Positions 48,698 to 60,719 are shown, counted from the first letter of the stretch. The stretch is DNA of 64,000 nucleotides from Scleromitrula shiraiana (GCA_028455995.1 JABELC010000004.1:806001-870000); one strand, 5' to 3'. The notes: generated by a model not told the origin, from the letters alone. Made by a program: numbers and translations.

Positions 48698-51175
48698 ATG
48701 ACACAATGGATTGATTCAATTAAGAAAAAAGAACCGAGGAGAACTGCAGATGAAATCGCAGCGACAATCAACAAATTCGATGGCGATCATCATGTCCAGA
48801 TTGGACTCACCAAACAAGTTGACATGCTTCGATATCTGCTTGAAGAGCCCATAGATGTGGTTATGAGACAATGGGAGATCGTAAGTGAATTGGTCTAGTA
48901 TTTCATATGGGATGCTCTGATTTCATCATAGACAAATGGTATTGCTGCTCTACATCTTTTGACCGAACTTGGAGTGTTCGAAAAGATGCCCAAAGAGGGT
49001 ACCATTACGACAAAAGATCTTGCTGCATTGATTGATATAGATGAATCAGCGAAGGGTATTTGGGTATCATTTGCAAAGAACTGGCGAATTCATAATGACT
49101 TTCGTCTCCAGCTCCCCTATTGTTTCAACAAATCCATGGTTTATATAACTTTTATTATATAAATCATGGATTTTATCCACTTTTTATAGATTTTTAAAAA
49201 TGACCCAATAATATTTTTTAATTAAAACCTCTTTTTAATAATATTTATAAAAGATTTTTTGATTATATAATTTGATGCTATAAATCTTAGTACTAAATTC
49301 AGTACTACCAGTAGTAGTACTAGTAGTACTAGTTTTATACTAGTAGTAGTATATTACTACTGAGTAGTAATAGTATAGTATTTAATAAATAATTTTTATA
49401 CTATTAATACTAGTATATTCAAGTTTAATAAATGACTTGTTTTTACTATATAATTAATATAAAATTTCTATTATATAATAACTTGAAGTTACTAGTAATA
49501 ATAAACTTGAATAAATTCTACTATATCATATGATATTAAAAATATTCGATTTTACTACTACTAGTAGTAAGTGAATAAAAAAGTGATTTTATTGATAATA
49601 TTAATATACTACTAGTAGTACTCCTTGTTCTCATAGAGCTCGAGCATTGCATTGCGAATGGTCGTTATGTAAGGTATTCAAGTTGTTTAAGTTGTCTCAG
49701 ACTCGGAAGTCGAAGAAGTCGAACCGGATAAGCAACTTGAAGTTTGTGCATATCGTACGGACTCGGAGGTCTGATTCAGACTCCGAGTCCGGATCAATAC
49801 AATCATGATGTTCTATCATAAATTTAAAAATACACAGGCTATAAGCGCTTATAAATTACAATTACTATATTATTTCAAGTTATATAAATTATAAAAATTA
49901 AATTATAATTACTAGTATATTATTTATAGTACAAACTTCAAGTTATACTAGTAAATAGTACTAAATAAAAATTACTAGTACTATATAAAATAAGATTTTC
50001 AAATATACTGCTAGTACTAATTTATTTAGCTTCAAGTTTATTACTACTACTAGTACTACTAGTACTAGTACTAGTACTATATTTAATATTCAATACTTTA
50101 AATCTAATAAAAAAAATCTAATAACTTGTAGAGATATTACTAGTAAGAATTATTATATGATTTGAATAATTTGAGTTTAGATATTTAATAATTGAATCAG
50201 AGCTCTATTAAAATAAAAAAAACCTGGGTCACATAAAAAAAATCACGATTTCTGACAAAGCGGTACTGGAAATTATTTTCAAGCTCACATAAGTCATTCT
50301 TCTAGAATGTCTTGCCCTATCCGTTGAGTATTGCTATATGTCTAAAATTAATTATACGGCATTTATGTTCTTGGATTCTACTACTAGATACTAGTAATAA
50401 CGCGATATACAGTTATGATCATACTCCACCATTCATGAAGCTTCCAGAGCACTAGTATTTCAAAACTCACACCAGGGAAGATCTTTATGATCTCAAAAAG
50501 TCGCCATCATGATATGCTTATGGCCACGATCTAGTAGGATTAACATACTATGAGGCAATATCACGCAATCCTGAAAGACTTCATATGTTCAATACTACAA
50601 TGGTGCAAATGGAGAGACAGGTTCCACTGCTGGGGATGTTTCCATTTGGAAGTTTGAAGGAAGAGGTCGAGAAAGAGAAAGATGGACCATTTGTGGTCGA
50701 CATTGCAGGAGGTAGAGGCCAAGCGTTGATTGTGATTCAGAAAGAAGCACCTGGCGGATTTGGTGCCGAGATGATTCTCCAAGATAGATCTAATGTTCTT
50801 GTAAGTTTGACTACTGATAATATTCCTAACACTGAGAAGATGGTTTGAGACTTCCATACACCACAACCAGTTATTCGAAGGATTCTTCATGAGTTTTATG
50901 AACCGGTTTGTGTTCAGTTATTGAAGAATATTGCATCAGCCATGGGACCTACTTCCAGACTTATTATTGCTGATAGTATACGACCGGAAAGGACTGATAC
51001 TGGTGGGGAGATGTTAATTTACTGGATGGACTTTTGTATGATGATGTTGAATAGGAAAGGAAATTTGCAGAGAGGATTTGAGGAGATTATGGGTGCTGCA
51101 TGCCTATAAATTGTCAAGATTTGGACGTAACCTGTTGGAACACATTCACATATTGAATACCGTCTGAAAAGATGA
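48698..51175 (+). pseudogene. O-methyltransferase pseudogene, interrupted by AT-rich DNA
   Basis: The 5' part is a clean O-methyltransferase start: exon 48698-48880, a 51-base intron, then TNGIAALHLLTELGVFEKM and TTKDLAALIDIDESA to about 49050. Similarity is then lost over about 1.2 kb of AT-rich DNA and resumes at about 50430 with LYDLKKSP, YAYGHDLVGLTYYEAISRNP, the SAM-binding VVDIAGGRGQALIVI, DFHTPQPV, FYEPVCVQLLKNI and RLIIADSI. Five stops lie in this frame: TAG 50453, TGA 50510, TGA 50846, TAA 51107 and TAA 51128; the frame itself stays open in phase to the final TGA at 51173-51175. The stops are all one transition away from a sense codon, consistent with RIP-like or random decay. Family: secondary-metabolite O-methyltransferases. 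Non-functional as read. Confidence 0.85.
49130..50260. mobile_element. AT-rich insertion (relic element) within the O-methyltransferase locus
   Basis: Very AT-rich DNA dominated by TACTAGTA and CTTGAAG/CTTCAAG motifs. The left boundary has a hairpin (49130-49145 pairs with 49158-49173, one mismatch). Imperfect inverted ends are suggested by AAATCATGGATTTTAT with ATGACCCAA on the left, and the complement of GACCC and AATCACGATTT near 50225-50260. A less AT-rich island at about 49625-49800 contains a strong palindrome. No coding frame survives. Boundaries and superfamily are uncertain; there is no clear target duplication. Confidence 0.5.
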
Positions 51176-51357
51176 AAACGAGAGAACGTTGAATAATGGA
51201 TTCAGAGCCGCTATGGACAATTCCTAGTCAAATTTAATTGATGTATTAGTTCCCTTAATTAGTCTGATTTCGAAAATCCGAGATTCTTTAGCCGTGAATT
51301 ATTCTTAGAGAACTCGTCAAGGTATGACAACTTGTCCCAAATCATATGAACCCCCTT

Positions 51358-54300
51358 CTACTTCTCATGAAACGTTACCCATCTGAGCTGCATCGCGATT
51401 GCAATAACTGGTAGAACACTGACAATCTCCCCCAATCCTGCATACTGCGGCGGAATACGAACGTGAGGAAATGCCCCGGCAGCCAACAGAATTGCAAAAA
51501 CATTATACACAAAAGCCCACATGAAGTTGAAAATAACACGTCGGTAGAATGCTCTGGAAAGATCAATTAAAACAAGAATCCCAGTTAGAGACGGGCGCAT
51601 GATAATGGCATCTGCTGCGCTTTGAGCAATATCTGTGCCCTCGTTTACGTGCATACCAATGTTTGCTTGAGCAAGTGCAATTGCATCATTAGTTCCGTCA
51701 CCACAAAACATAACAACACTTTTACTCTGGGCAAGCATTGATTTGACGTAGACTTGCTTGTCCTTTGGACTACACCTGAATCGAGTGTGGCTATCTGGAA
51801 TTTCAAGAAGTGTGGCAATCGATCTGACAGCTCCTTCATTGTCACCACTTACGATAGAAATTTGTATAGATCGTTTCCTGAGCTGACTGATAGTTTCCAA
51901 TGCATCAGGACGCAGAATGTCTTTGAGTCCAAACACTGCAACAAGCTCTTCATCCATCATAACACAGAATAAAGTAAGACCGGTGGAAATGATTCTGTCA
52001 ATTACTGGCGAGTCTTGACAGCCTAGCCAGTAAGGATTCCCAGCGCTAACAGTCATTCCGTTCCACGTCGCTTTAATTCCATTACCGGCAACAGAGATAA
52101 AATCCTGAACTTGGGCAGGGTGAACTTGCAACTCCTTCATGTGAGTAGAGACAGCCTTAGATATGGGATGCTTGCTATTAGTAGTCAAACCAAGAATCAT
52201 AGACCTTAACACGTCTTGCTTCCCAGTCGGATACTCTTCGAACTCAAGACATAGTTTTCCTTGTGTTAGAGTACCTGTTTTATCGAATATCACATGAGAA
52301 ATCTTTCGTGCAATATCGATGGTGTCCGCAGATTTAAATATCAATCCATGCTTTGCTGCAACACCTCCTGCGATCACAACCACCATAGGTACTGCAAGTC
52401 CAATAGCACATGGACATGAAACAATGAGAGCAGAGATCGAGTATGTCATGGCAACAATGAAAGTCGTTGGTAACTCCTGGTGTCGAACAACCTTTCCGAT
52501 AGGGATCCAAATCAAGAACACAAGCAAGGTAATGATGAGAATGATTGGTACAAAATAGCCAGCAAAACGGTCAGCAATTTCTTGAATTTTAGGTTTTGAT
52601 GACTTGGCCTCATCAACCATGATTCCAATAGTTTTGATTGAGTTTTCACCTGGTAGGCGAGTTAGTCGAACGATTATAGTTCCAGAGTGGTTAATCGAGC
52701 CAGCAACAACTGTCATTCCAGGCTTTTTTGTGGCCAGCATAGATTCGCCCGTGATCATAGATTCATCCACATCTGTTTCTCCATTAACTACTATCCCGTC
52801 CGTGACAATTGATGTGTCTGGTAGAACTTTGAATCTATCTTGATATTGAAGAAGACGAGCGTCAATCTCATATTCTCGATTGGTTTTGGGATCAATGAGA
52901 AGTGCAGAGGTGGTTTGTAAAGATTCAATAGAAATCGATTCAACGGCTCGCTGTCGAGCAAATGCACTGATAGAACGTCCTAGCATGATGAGAGTAATGA
53001 GCAAAGTACTGGTCTCAAAGAATTCTCCTGTCATTAGTGGTTTTCCGGCTGCCAGATAACCAAAGGCAATAACAGAATATACGTATGCCGTGGTAGTACT
53101 AAGAACAATAAGCAGATCCATCTCTATCATGCGAGAAAAGATTAGTGCTTTGAAAGCACCAATATAGAATGGTCCAGCAATGGCAATTTGAACTACTGTT
53201 GCAAGACCTAGAGATATCGACGGGTACAGTATCCCATTTTGAGGTAGCGGAGCCCAAGCAAGAACAAGTACAGGGATAGTCAATAGTGCTGAGAGAAAGG
53301 TCATATAAAAGCTCATTCGAACGTGGGCCCTACCAGAAGCAACCAATGGAGGGGCAGCAGAGGGTGCGAGTTTTGCTAACCGAAAGAAAGAGTTTGAGAG
53401 TAAGTCTCTTGCTCCAATAACTTGCGGAGAGTACGTGACACGAATTTTGTTCTTTCCAGAAGTGGTCAAATCCATAATTCCGGTAGGCCAATCATCTTCG
53501 TTGGTAAAGCCTAATATGCTGCCATCTACAATCATATCCAAATCTTCACCTGACTGTTTTATCTTTGTACATGTGAACCCCGTCATTTTTTCGATTGTTT
53601 TGATAAGATTCATGCTGTCAACAGTCGGAGTTGAAATGAAATCAAACTCGGCTTGAGCTAATACGAGACTTGTTTTGATACTGGAGATTGATGTGATTGA
53701 ATCGAGTGATCGATACAATTTTTTCTCGCAACCGGTGCACGTCATCCCATGAACGCTGAGGACAATATGTTCAGCCTCAGATAGACCATTTTCTACGTCA
53801 ATATTGGTAATCTCTGAGTCTTGAACCACATTTGAAACTTCCGATGGTAATCCTATATTGGCGTTTGAGGAACAAGACAAATCCCCTGGCCCCTTTTCGG
53901 CACAACAAGACGAACGAGACCGATTGTTTGTCTTTTTAATCTTGTCTTCAGATGTAGTTTGCAGAGAGGCTTTCGTACAGCAGCTTCTTTTAGAGCAGTC
54001 GCCCGAATTGGAGATAGAGGTATCGGGATTAAGTTCTACTAACTTGAATCCGTAGCCACTTGTTTTGGAAACACAAGATTTGATAACTGGCTGCGACAGA
54101 TCGCCTATGCAACATCTTTCTCTGGAGCAATCGTCTCTCCCTATAGGAGTAGTGGTAGTCTTAGAAATCTTGGGCACTTGACTATCTACTTTTGAAGAAC
54201 TACTGCTGCTGCAACAGCCTTTCTCAGAGCAATCTCCAACCTTATTGTCTTCTGCGAATGATGTAGATCTGCCAATTGTAGGAGTGTTCGAGCCTTTAGA

Positions 54301-54748
54301 GGCATGAGACGGAATAACACAGCATGATTCGATGTTTAACGATCTGAGCACCCTGCAAATGCAGCCAAGGTTATCCAGTATTGCGCCATACCGATCTCTC
54401 GTTTTTTTGTATTGGGGTGCACAAGGTGAATTCCGAGATTCGATTTTGGGGGCAATATGCTCGTCCGCGACCATATCGTGAGAGACCGTTTTTTCGGCAC
54501 TTGAGCCATGTTTGCATTCGTTCTCACATTCGCGACGTGCGATTTCAACGAGACAACTATCTGGTAGACATTTTAGAACTAGAATTCCCACATACGCAGT
54601 CAAAAAGTGCAAGAATCTCGCTCATCTTACCTTCACAACAGTTGTTTGAACGCCCTGGTAGATCTATTGAGCATTCAACTTTTTTGCAAGATCGTTGTCG
54701 GATATTGGAAGTCATATCCACCGTAGCTTTTGAGCTGGTAGTTGACAT
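51358..54748 (-). CDS. Copper-type P1B ATPase with Cys-rich N-terminal extension
   Basis: Two exons, 54748-54631 and 54578-51358 (donor GTAAGA, acceptor TTCTAG); phases close to give 1112 residues. It should pump Cu(I), possibly other soft metals, across a membrane using ATP. The first 250 residues carry many Cys motifs: NNCCE, CLPDSC, a repeated DCS-x(2-3)-CC unit (about 154-162, 188-196 and 232-240) and SCCAEKG. One HMA domain follows with VHGMTCTGC (about 315-323). The ATPase core has TGES (649-652) in the actuator, SCPCAIGLAVP in the metal-binding helix (CPC 761-763), DKTGTLTQG with the phosphorylated Asp (804), the HP motif SKHPISKAV (about 843) and GDGTND (about 999). Eight membrane spans are expected and visible as hydrophobic blocks. 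CPC and GMTCxxC indicate copper. It may serve resistance or cuproenzyme loading. Confidence 0.95.
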
Positions 54749-55811
54749 ACTGGGTGCTGAAGATTGGCTTCAGAAATTCAGCATACACAAGGATGAAGTT
54801 TGTAGCGGAGTGTGGTGGAGATGTGTGATTGTGAACATAGAGGCGGAAGCTACCCCGCCGATAGCGGTTTGTTGTATTATGTAATCCTATTATTCATTCT
54901 CCACCACCAGTACTCTTCAAGTTCGTAGGAGAAAAAAGTGGGCTTTTTGGTATACATTTTGCTTTTTAATTGATTTATTAAATCAGCCAATATAATTTAA
55001 TATTAATAAACTTCATTTTTAATGAATCTTTTGATACCATATTAAAATTGTTTAAATCCCTTGAAGATATAAATCTATTATTTATAAGTTAGTTGTCGAG
55101 TATGTCAAAAAAGCCTACTTTATTCTCCTACGAAGAGCTTCCCTTCTTCTCTTCTATTTAACCGCAAGATTTTCTTGATTCAGACACGAAAGAGAAAGCA
55201 ATTTCATTCTTGGGAAACATAGCAACAGGAAGAGAATGATAGTCAGTCGCCATCAAAATGGGCTATTGATTTGGAGCTACACGAATTCAACCTCCCCGCA
55301 AGGGTGTTATTCGTCTACTTCACATGCATCGAGAATGCCACATCTATCTCTTTCAAACCACTATCGATCTTCATGATCTCTTATATATAAGATCATGTTA
55401 GGCTGGGTCGTCGTTTATTTGGCATTTCCAGTTCCCATGGCATGTTCTTATATTCAACGTTTTGAGATTGGTGTCAATCCTGGATACACATACTCGTGTG
55501 CAAATCGATTGTTCATGTATGATCGACATTACTATTCATTCAGGTCAATGAGTTCAACATCTGAAGAGCTCGCGCTTTTTGATCCAAATTGATATTGATG
55601 TAATCATTAACTAGTACCCACTCAAAACAGAAAACCCTCCATCCGCCAAAGCAAAACTTAGTTGTAAGTGTTGTGGTCATTTCGATCGATCCTTCTTCCA
55701 ATTTGTCCATATTGAAGCTAATTAGAACATGACCATTGCTCAGTACCCAAACAGCCATAATATACCAAAGCACGAATTTGTATCTTATGAATGTTTTATG
55801 CTGGCTGACAT
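54749..55811. other. 1.1-kb spacer
   Basis: Promoter of the Cu-ATPase and 3' flank of the AT-hook gene, with a hairpin element in it. Short frames near 55395-55592 and 55540-55773 have no support. Confidence 0.55.
54922..55134. mobile_element. 213-bp inverted-repeat element
   Basis: The left end TTCGTAGGAGAAAAAAGTGG and the complement of the right end TTCGTAGGAGAATAAAGTAG match over about 35 bases, continuing into GGCTTTTT...ATAC, with a handful of mismatches. The interior is AT-rich and non-coding. No convincing target duplication was found, so a MITE or a foldback sequence are both possible. Confidence 0.6.
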
Positions 55812-56823
55812 TTAGCTAGCAGCCACTTGCAGATGTTTATCGATACTGTGATTCACATTCACCAATGTATCGTGTTTAAACTCAGCAGCTTCCCGAGTAG
55901 AAAGGTTCAGACCTATAAATTTGAGTGATGGGTACCCTATCCGAGTCATATATGCCTCCAAAGTCTTGTACTGCTGTTCCTGACGTAATATATGGATTGA
56001 GGTCAATCCCTGTATCGCGTGCTGGAGTTGTTGAAGAAATTGGCGAAATTGGTAAAGAAGTTGCACGTCGACGCTAAATGTTCGTTTTAGCGGCGGTGAA
56101 TCTGAAATTGAATTGGCACTTGAAAGTTGGACTGGAGGTAGACATTGAGGGTACGGTACCGTTCTGGATGAAATTCGGTCGTGGCTCTCTGCCGTAGCAG
56201 GAGTTGACCTTGTTGAGCTCGGCGGTGATCCATTCTTATTTTCCTTATTCTTTTGAGGACGACCAACACGTTTACCAGTACATTGACGCTTTGGACTTGG
56301 TTTAGATTTAGGATCTTCAGTCGCATAATCGAACGGAACTTTTGAAACGGGAGAATCGTTAATCTTCACTAAGAATTGAACGTCAACTGCGGAAATATCC
56401 TTACCTTTGGGGTTGTTGACAACAATATCATTGACGTGAAAATATAGGTTTCCATAATATCGACCTTCAAATGGTAGGGGTCCAGACCATTCCGGGATAG
56501 GTTTGATTGGAGCTTTGTTGAATCCCACTACAACTCTTTTGTTAGCTGATGCCTTTTTTCTAAGATTCACATCCGCAACAATTTAATATACCTTCATTCC
56601 ATAAAGATTTATCAGCCAGATACTTGATGAAAGCACCGCCTGATGGAGCATCTGGATAACGTTTTTCCAACTCAACGATCAGTGATCTTCGCCTGAGTCC
56701 TATATCGGATCGAATGAATCCTGTTTGAGCACCTGCTTTATCGACCAATCTTTGAATAGGCCAGAATTGTTCGTGGAAATACGTATCCTTTGTTTCTTTC
56801 GACACAGAGAGTTGCAAAGCCAT
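55812..56823 (-). CDS. Hypothetical protein with AT-hook-like motif
   Basis: Two exons, 56823-56592 and 56545-55812, with a 46-base intron (donor GTATAT, acceptor CATCAG) that removes a stop and joins LWNEA to NKRVVVGFNK; phases close to give 321 residues. The N-terminal ~140 residues look like a globular domain: YFHEQFWPIQRLVDKAGAQT, LIVELEKRYPDAPSGGAFIK, PEWSGPLPFEGRYYGNLYFH and NDIVVNNPKGKDIS. A basic KRQCTGKRVGRPQKNKENK segment contains a GRP core as in AT-hooks, suggesting DNA contact. A Ser/Pro-rich linker and a helical Gln-rich C-terminus (LLYQFRQFLQQLQHAIQGL) follow. I do not recognise the family; nuclear location is inference. Confidence 0.72.
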
Positions 56824-57699
56824 GGCTTGGTGATTTAAGGTAGAATAAGTAAGTTTGGTTCCCTAAACCTATGTAAGTGATCTTAATTATTCCGTATTAT
56901 GCTCTCTCGTTCCTCATAACTATGATTATGAATGTTATGGTTATTGTTATTCTGGATTGTAAATTTGTTCGATGTTCCAAAAAGTATCCAATGATTCAAA
57001 AGTTTGGGAAGCCTTTTCTGTTTTAATACCGGTAATGTTGTTCTTATAGAGTATTTTGATATCTCTTTCCTATTCCAACTGGAAAATGAATATCGAATGG
57101 TATGGCCCCTATGCTCCTTCCACATTCCCAGAACACACTTTGAGCTCTGAATTGAGTGTAAGAATACACATGTATGAAGGCTCTGAGATTCTTGGTATTC
57201 CAGCATATACTTTTCTCTGTGGGATCCCATTTCAAGTTCAATTTTAGCGTGGTTGCGAGAGTGGAATGAATCGTAATTATCAATAGAGTATGTGCAGAAA
57301 TGTTTTGTCTTCTGGAATTTCATTGCGATCTGTTTTTGTGATTTGAACGAGACTTTACTTATATGAAAGCTGAAACATAACACTGTCTATAAGCAACGGT
57401 TAAACTTCAGAAAAGAGATGATTTATAGAGATTCGGATCAGACACACATGTTTGTGAGGGAATAACATGATATATCGAAGCTATCATTTCCTTGTTTAAG
57501 AAGAGCCCCGAAGAGTTTGATGGTACACTTGTAATAATTCCATTAGAAATGGCAATTGAGAAAACCTTTTGCCAAATACCATTAATCCAAATCCGAAATC
57601 CTATCCATTGATAAATTGAATTGCTATCGTAATACATGAAAATCAATAGTTCTCATGATTTGTACCCCGCCCCACATACCCCGCACTACCATTTCACAA
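56824..57699. other. Spacer, no clear gene
   Basis: An open frame of 166 codons on the minus strand (56883-57383) has low-complexity His/Asn/Ser content and no motif; I treat the stretch as non-coding. Confidence 0.5.
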
Positions 57700-58433
57700 T
57701 TATAGAGCAGCCACGACCCCCACAAACATACCAGCCAATCCACCAACCATCTTAATGCCCATAGTGGGACCAGCATTTATTGATACAGTGGCGGGAGTGC
57801 TAGATGCCGCACTAGATGCCGCACTAGATGCAGCACTCGATTGCGATGCAGAATTCGATGAAGCACTTGATGAAGCCGACGCAGAACTCGATGCAGCAGC
57901 GGAACTTGCAGTAGAGCCACCTTCAGTCGAGCTAATTGATCCTGAGCTAGTCGCACTGGCACTTCCACTTGTGATAGGTGCACTAATAGGTCCACCAGGT
58001 GCTGTAACACTTGTACTTGAAGCCGTAACCGTACCGGCTTGTGTCGTCATCGAACCAGTCTCAGAAGCAGTGGCAGAGAATGCAGAACATAATCCTAATC
58101 CAACTGATGCAGCAACTAGAAGATCACTCTGACCACAGTTTGCGATGAGACAGGGAGTAACGGCTGTTTGAATTGCGGCTTGTGCTGTTCCACATTGACA
58201 AGCTTGATCGGTTGCTGCGCAACCCGCGGCTATGATTGCGGAGGATAAACAAGGGATCTGTTAAAAAAGAGAAGATGAAGAAGTTAGTTTTTTTGGTTTC
58301 TTTGCAATGAAAGATAGAAAGGAAATATCTGAATACATCGGTTAGGAATACGAACTGCGCATGCGGGTTCACCCGAAAGGTTTTGTGCTGTAACGAGACC
58401 TAGGGCAATGGACGATAAGAGTAAGAGCTTCAT
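57700..58433 (-). CDS. CFEM-domain secreted protein with probable GPI anchor
   Basis: Two exons, 58433-58356 and 58257-57700 (donor GTTCGT, acceptor TAACAG, phase 0) give 211 residues. A signal peptide (MKLLLLSSIALGLVTA) is followed by the eight-Cys CFEM pattern: EPACA-IPCLSSAII, AAGCAATDQACQCG, VTPCLIANCG, and GLGLC. The rest is Ser/Ala/Thr-rich and ends in a hydrophobic tail (MVGGLAGMFVGVVAAL), as expected for a GPI signal. CFEM proteins of filamentous fungi act at the cell surface, some binding haem or serving in host interaction (family knowledge). The chosen donor, rather than a later GT, restores the Cys spacing at the exon junction. Confidence 0.92.
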
Positions 58434-60515
58434 TTTGAATACTGTGATGTGTAACGTGGTTGTATAACTTCAAAGATATCTATGAACCCAAAAAATTAAT
58501 AGATCGAGTGGTAGAATGATGAGAGCTTCAATTCTAGTACTTAAGGGATGAAGATCAATTGAACTCCAAGGAGGGAGGGGGGATATATAGCTACTTTTAC
58601 TAGTTTTACGCTATTGATCTAACTTTGGAAGCTAGATACTAGGTGCGGTGCGGTGCGGTAGTAGTGAATCTGTGCGGGGAAGCTTCCAGGTTCTTACCTA
58701 AACAGTGCAATGTGGTATGAAATGCAGGAGAACAACCATCAAGAATCTTGTATTAATGTTAATTCGTTCCGGTTAAATTGTATAAAAATTGTGTAATGGC
58801 CTTCCTTCAAAGCTTCAAAGGTAAAGAACTTCAAAAATGATGATGATCTATTTGTCTCTCAATTTTATCCCGATCTCGTCTCAAGCTGCTGCCCACACTA
58901 GAGTTCCTGTTTAGGTAAGTTCGAGGTAAGCCACATTATAGATAATTCATTAGATTCACTAGTGATATGTTTTGCTATCATTAGCCCCTCTATCATATTC
59001 TCTAGACTCTCGGACCCCAGTCCCCAATGAATTAATTAATTATATCTCATATAAAGGAAGAAAATTCCCAGACTTGGTTCAATGCTGGAATTGATAAAAA
59101 GGCGTACATCTTTTTAACTCTTTTTTTTGCTTGCTGAGCCTTCTCTTAGCATACACTATATGAACTTCAATCATCCAAGTGGACAAGACGACAAGACAAG
59201 TTATAAGACAAATGATGTGCCACTCTCCTTCTCAATGTTGCTATAGCCTGACCTCAATGAAGCATTTTATTTTCTTTCTGGTACAGTTACTAAAACATCA
59301 AGTGAGTTATATATACTGTTATCATACTAGTCACGCAGACTTTCTATCGTCAGTCTGAATATGTTTGCTTCACAAGTTCAATTTTCCGATTGTTGTGAAG
59401 CTGTACATACTCACAGCAAAAACAAATGCCAGTCTCTTATAAACTAATTATGTGCTTCCTCATTGTCTCATTCCACAAAGCACAAATGTTGAATTCGATT
59501 GAATTTTCCAAATCAGAATCTGCGGTCCTCACCAACATTGTACGGCGATTTGAAGAAACATCAGCCAATTTCGGGCAATTACTCCCGAAATAAAATCCGA
59601 TGTCAAACTAGAACGTTTAGATACAATAGAAGCCGATGGGATTTATGACGATGCAAAAACCTGAAAATACATTTGTTGGTATGGGAGCTCATCTCATATT
59701 TGTAGCAAAGTTACCAATCGCTAACTATCTGATCGTCTGAACTCCGAACAAATTAACGAAGGTATAAATCCCATCTTTAAGCTGACAGCGGTGTCCCAAT
59801 TTTAAATGTTTTAGCTTATTTGAGTCAATGGCAAACTTCAAGGAATTTATGCAATGAATGTTTCAATCCGTAAGTTGCTATTGTAGGTGCCTCGACAAAT
59901 TATTCTTTCAATCGATTTCCAAGGACGTTATTTCTGAGCGAGAATTGATTGAAAAATCATGATATAAGTGTTTTCATCATTCAATATTGATAAGAAAGAC
60001 TCAGGCACAATTTTGGAGATATTATTTACCAATTCTTCTCATCAAGTCCCCTGTCTCAAGCAGTATGGAAGTCTTTTGCCATATGTAGAATCTTCTTGTT
60101 ATGTCTTTTCATGGACAATTGAAACAACTTTGTTCTTATCAAACTCATTCAATCGGAGTTCACAATGTTCTTGAACTTGGACAATTGTAATTTGTATTGA
60201 AAGACTCGTCCCCTGCAGTTCTGTCTTTGATTCGTTTCGAATTCCTTTTTAATTGTTCCCTTCTATACTGCTGATCTTCTAGAACTTTAATGTTTCGACA
60301 TGATTCAAAGCATGACTCTTTATAAAGATTCTTTGAACAATTACTTGAACAATGATTTTCGTAATATATATATATGTTGAGATCATCCCATTTTTATATA
60401 GTATTATCCATCCATCCATCGAATTCGATTTCTGATCATCTGACCTGACAACTCCAAACGAATTAACATCACACACAACTCAAGCACCCAATTCTATCCA
60501 ATAACGATCGCAAAT
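58434..60515. other. 2.1-kb gene-poor spacer
   Basis: AT-leaning sequence with no recognisable coding region on either strand. Confidence 0.55.
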
Positions 60516-60719
60516 ATGTGCTGCCATAAGACATCATTTGTGGGCGCTTCCAGCAATGTAGCCCCGAGGTCAGCCATTACATCAATTCCAGTCAACGCAC
60601 AAGAAGTCGAGTCTGAGTGGTCGTGTTGCTGCTGCACTACTCAGAATAGTTATAGTTCTGTCTGGTGTAAGATCTGCAGTCATTATACAGTTAATTGTAT
60701 TGAATGCTTTTCGTACTAG
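60516..60719 (+). CDS. Small Cys-rich protein, putative zinc-binding
   Basis: A 67-codon frame begins MCCHKTSF and ends with a dense Cys cluster EWSCCCCTTQNSYSS then WCKICSHYTVNCIECF. The W-x-C...WCxxC-x(n)-CxxC pattern resembles small fungal zinc-ribbon-like proteins, but no family is assigned. A clear stop follows and the upstream sequence has no ATG in frame nearby. The short length and lack of a splice context leave doubt; it could be a chance frame or a fragment. Confidence 0.35.
   Translation: MCCHKTSFVGASSNVAPRSAITSIPVNAQEVESEWSCCCCTTQNSYSSVWCKICSHYTVNCIECFSY

Noticed and set aside
54381..54884. 167-codon frame on the plus strand
   Set aside because: It lies antisense to the Cu-ATPase N-terminus and its motifs are explained by that gene.
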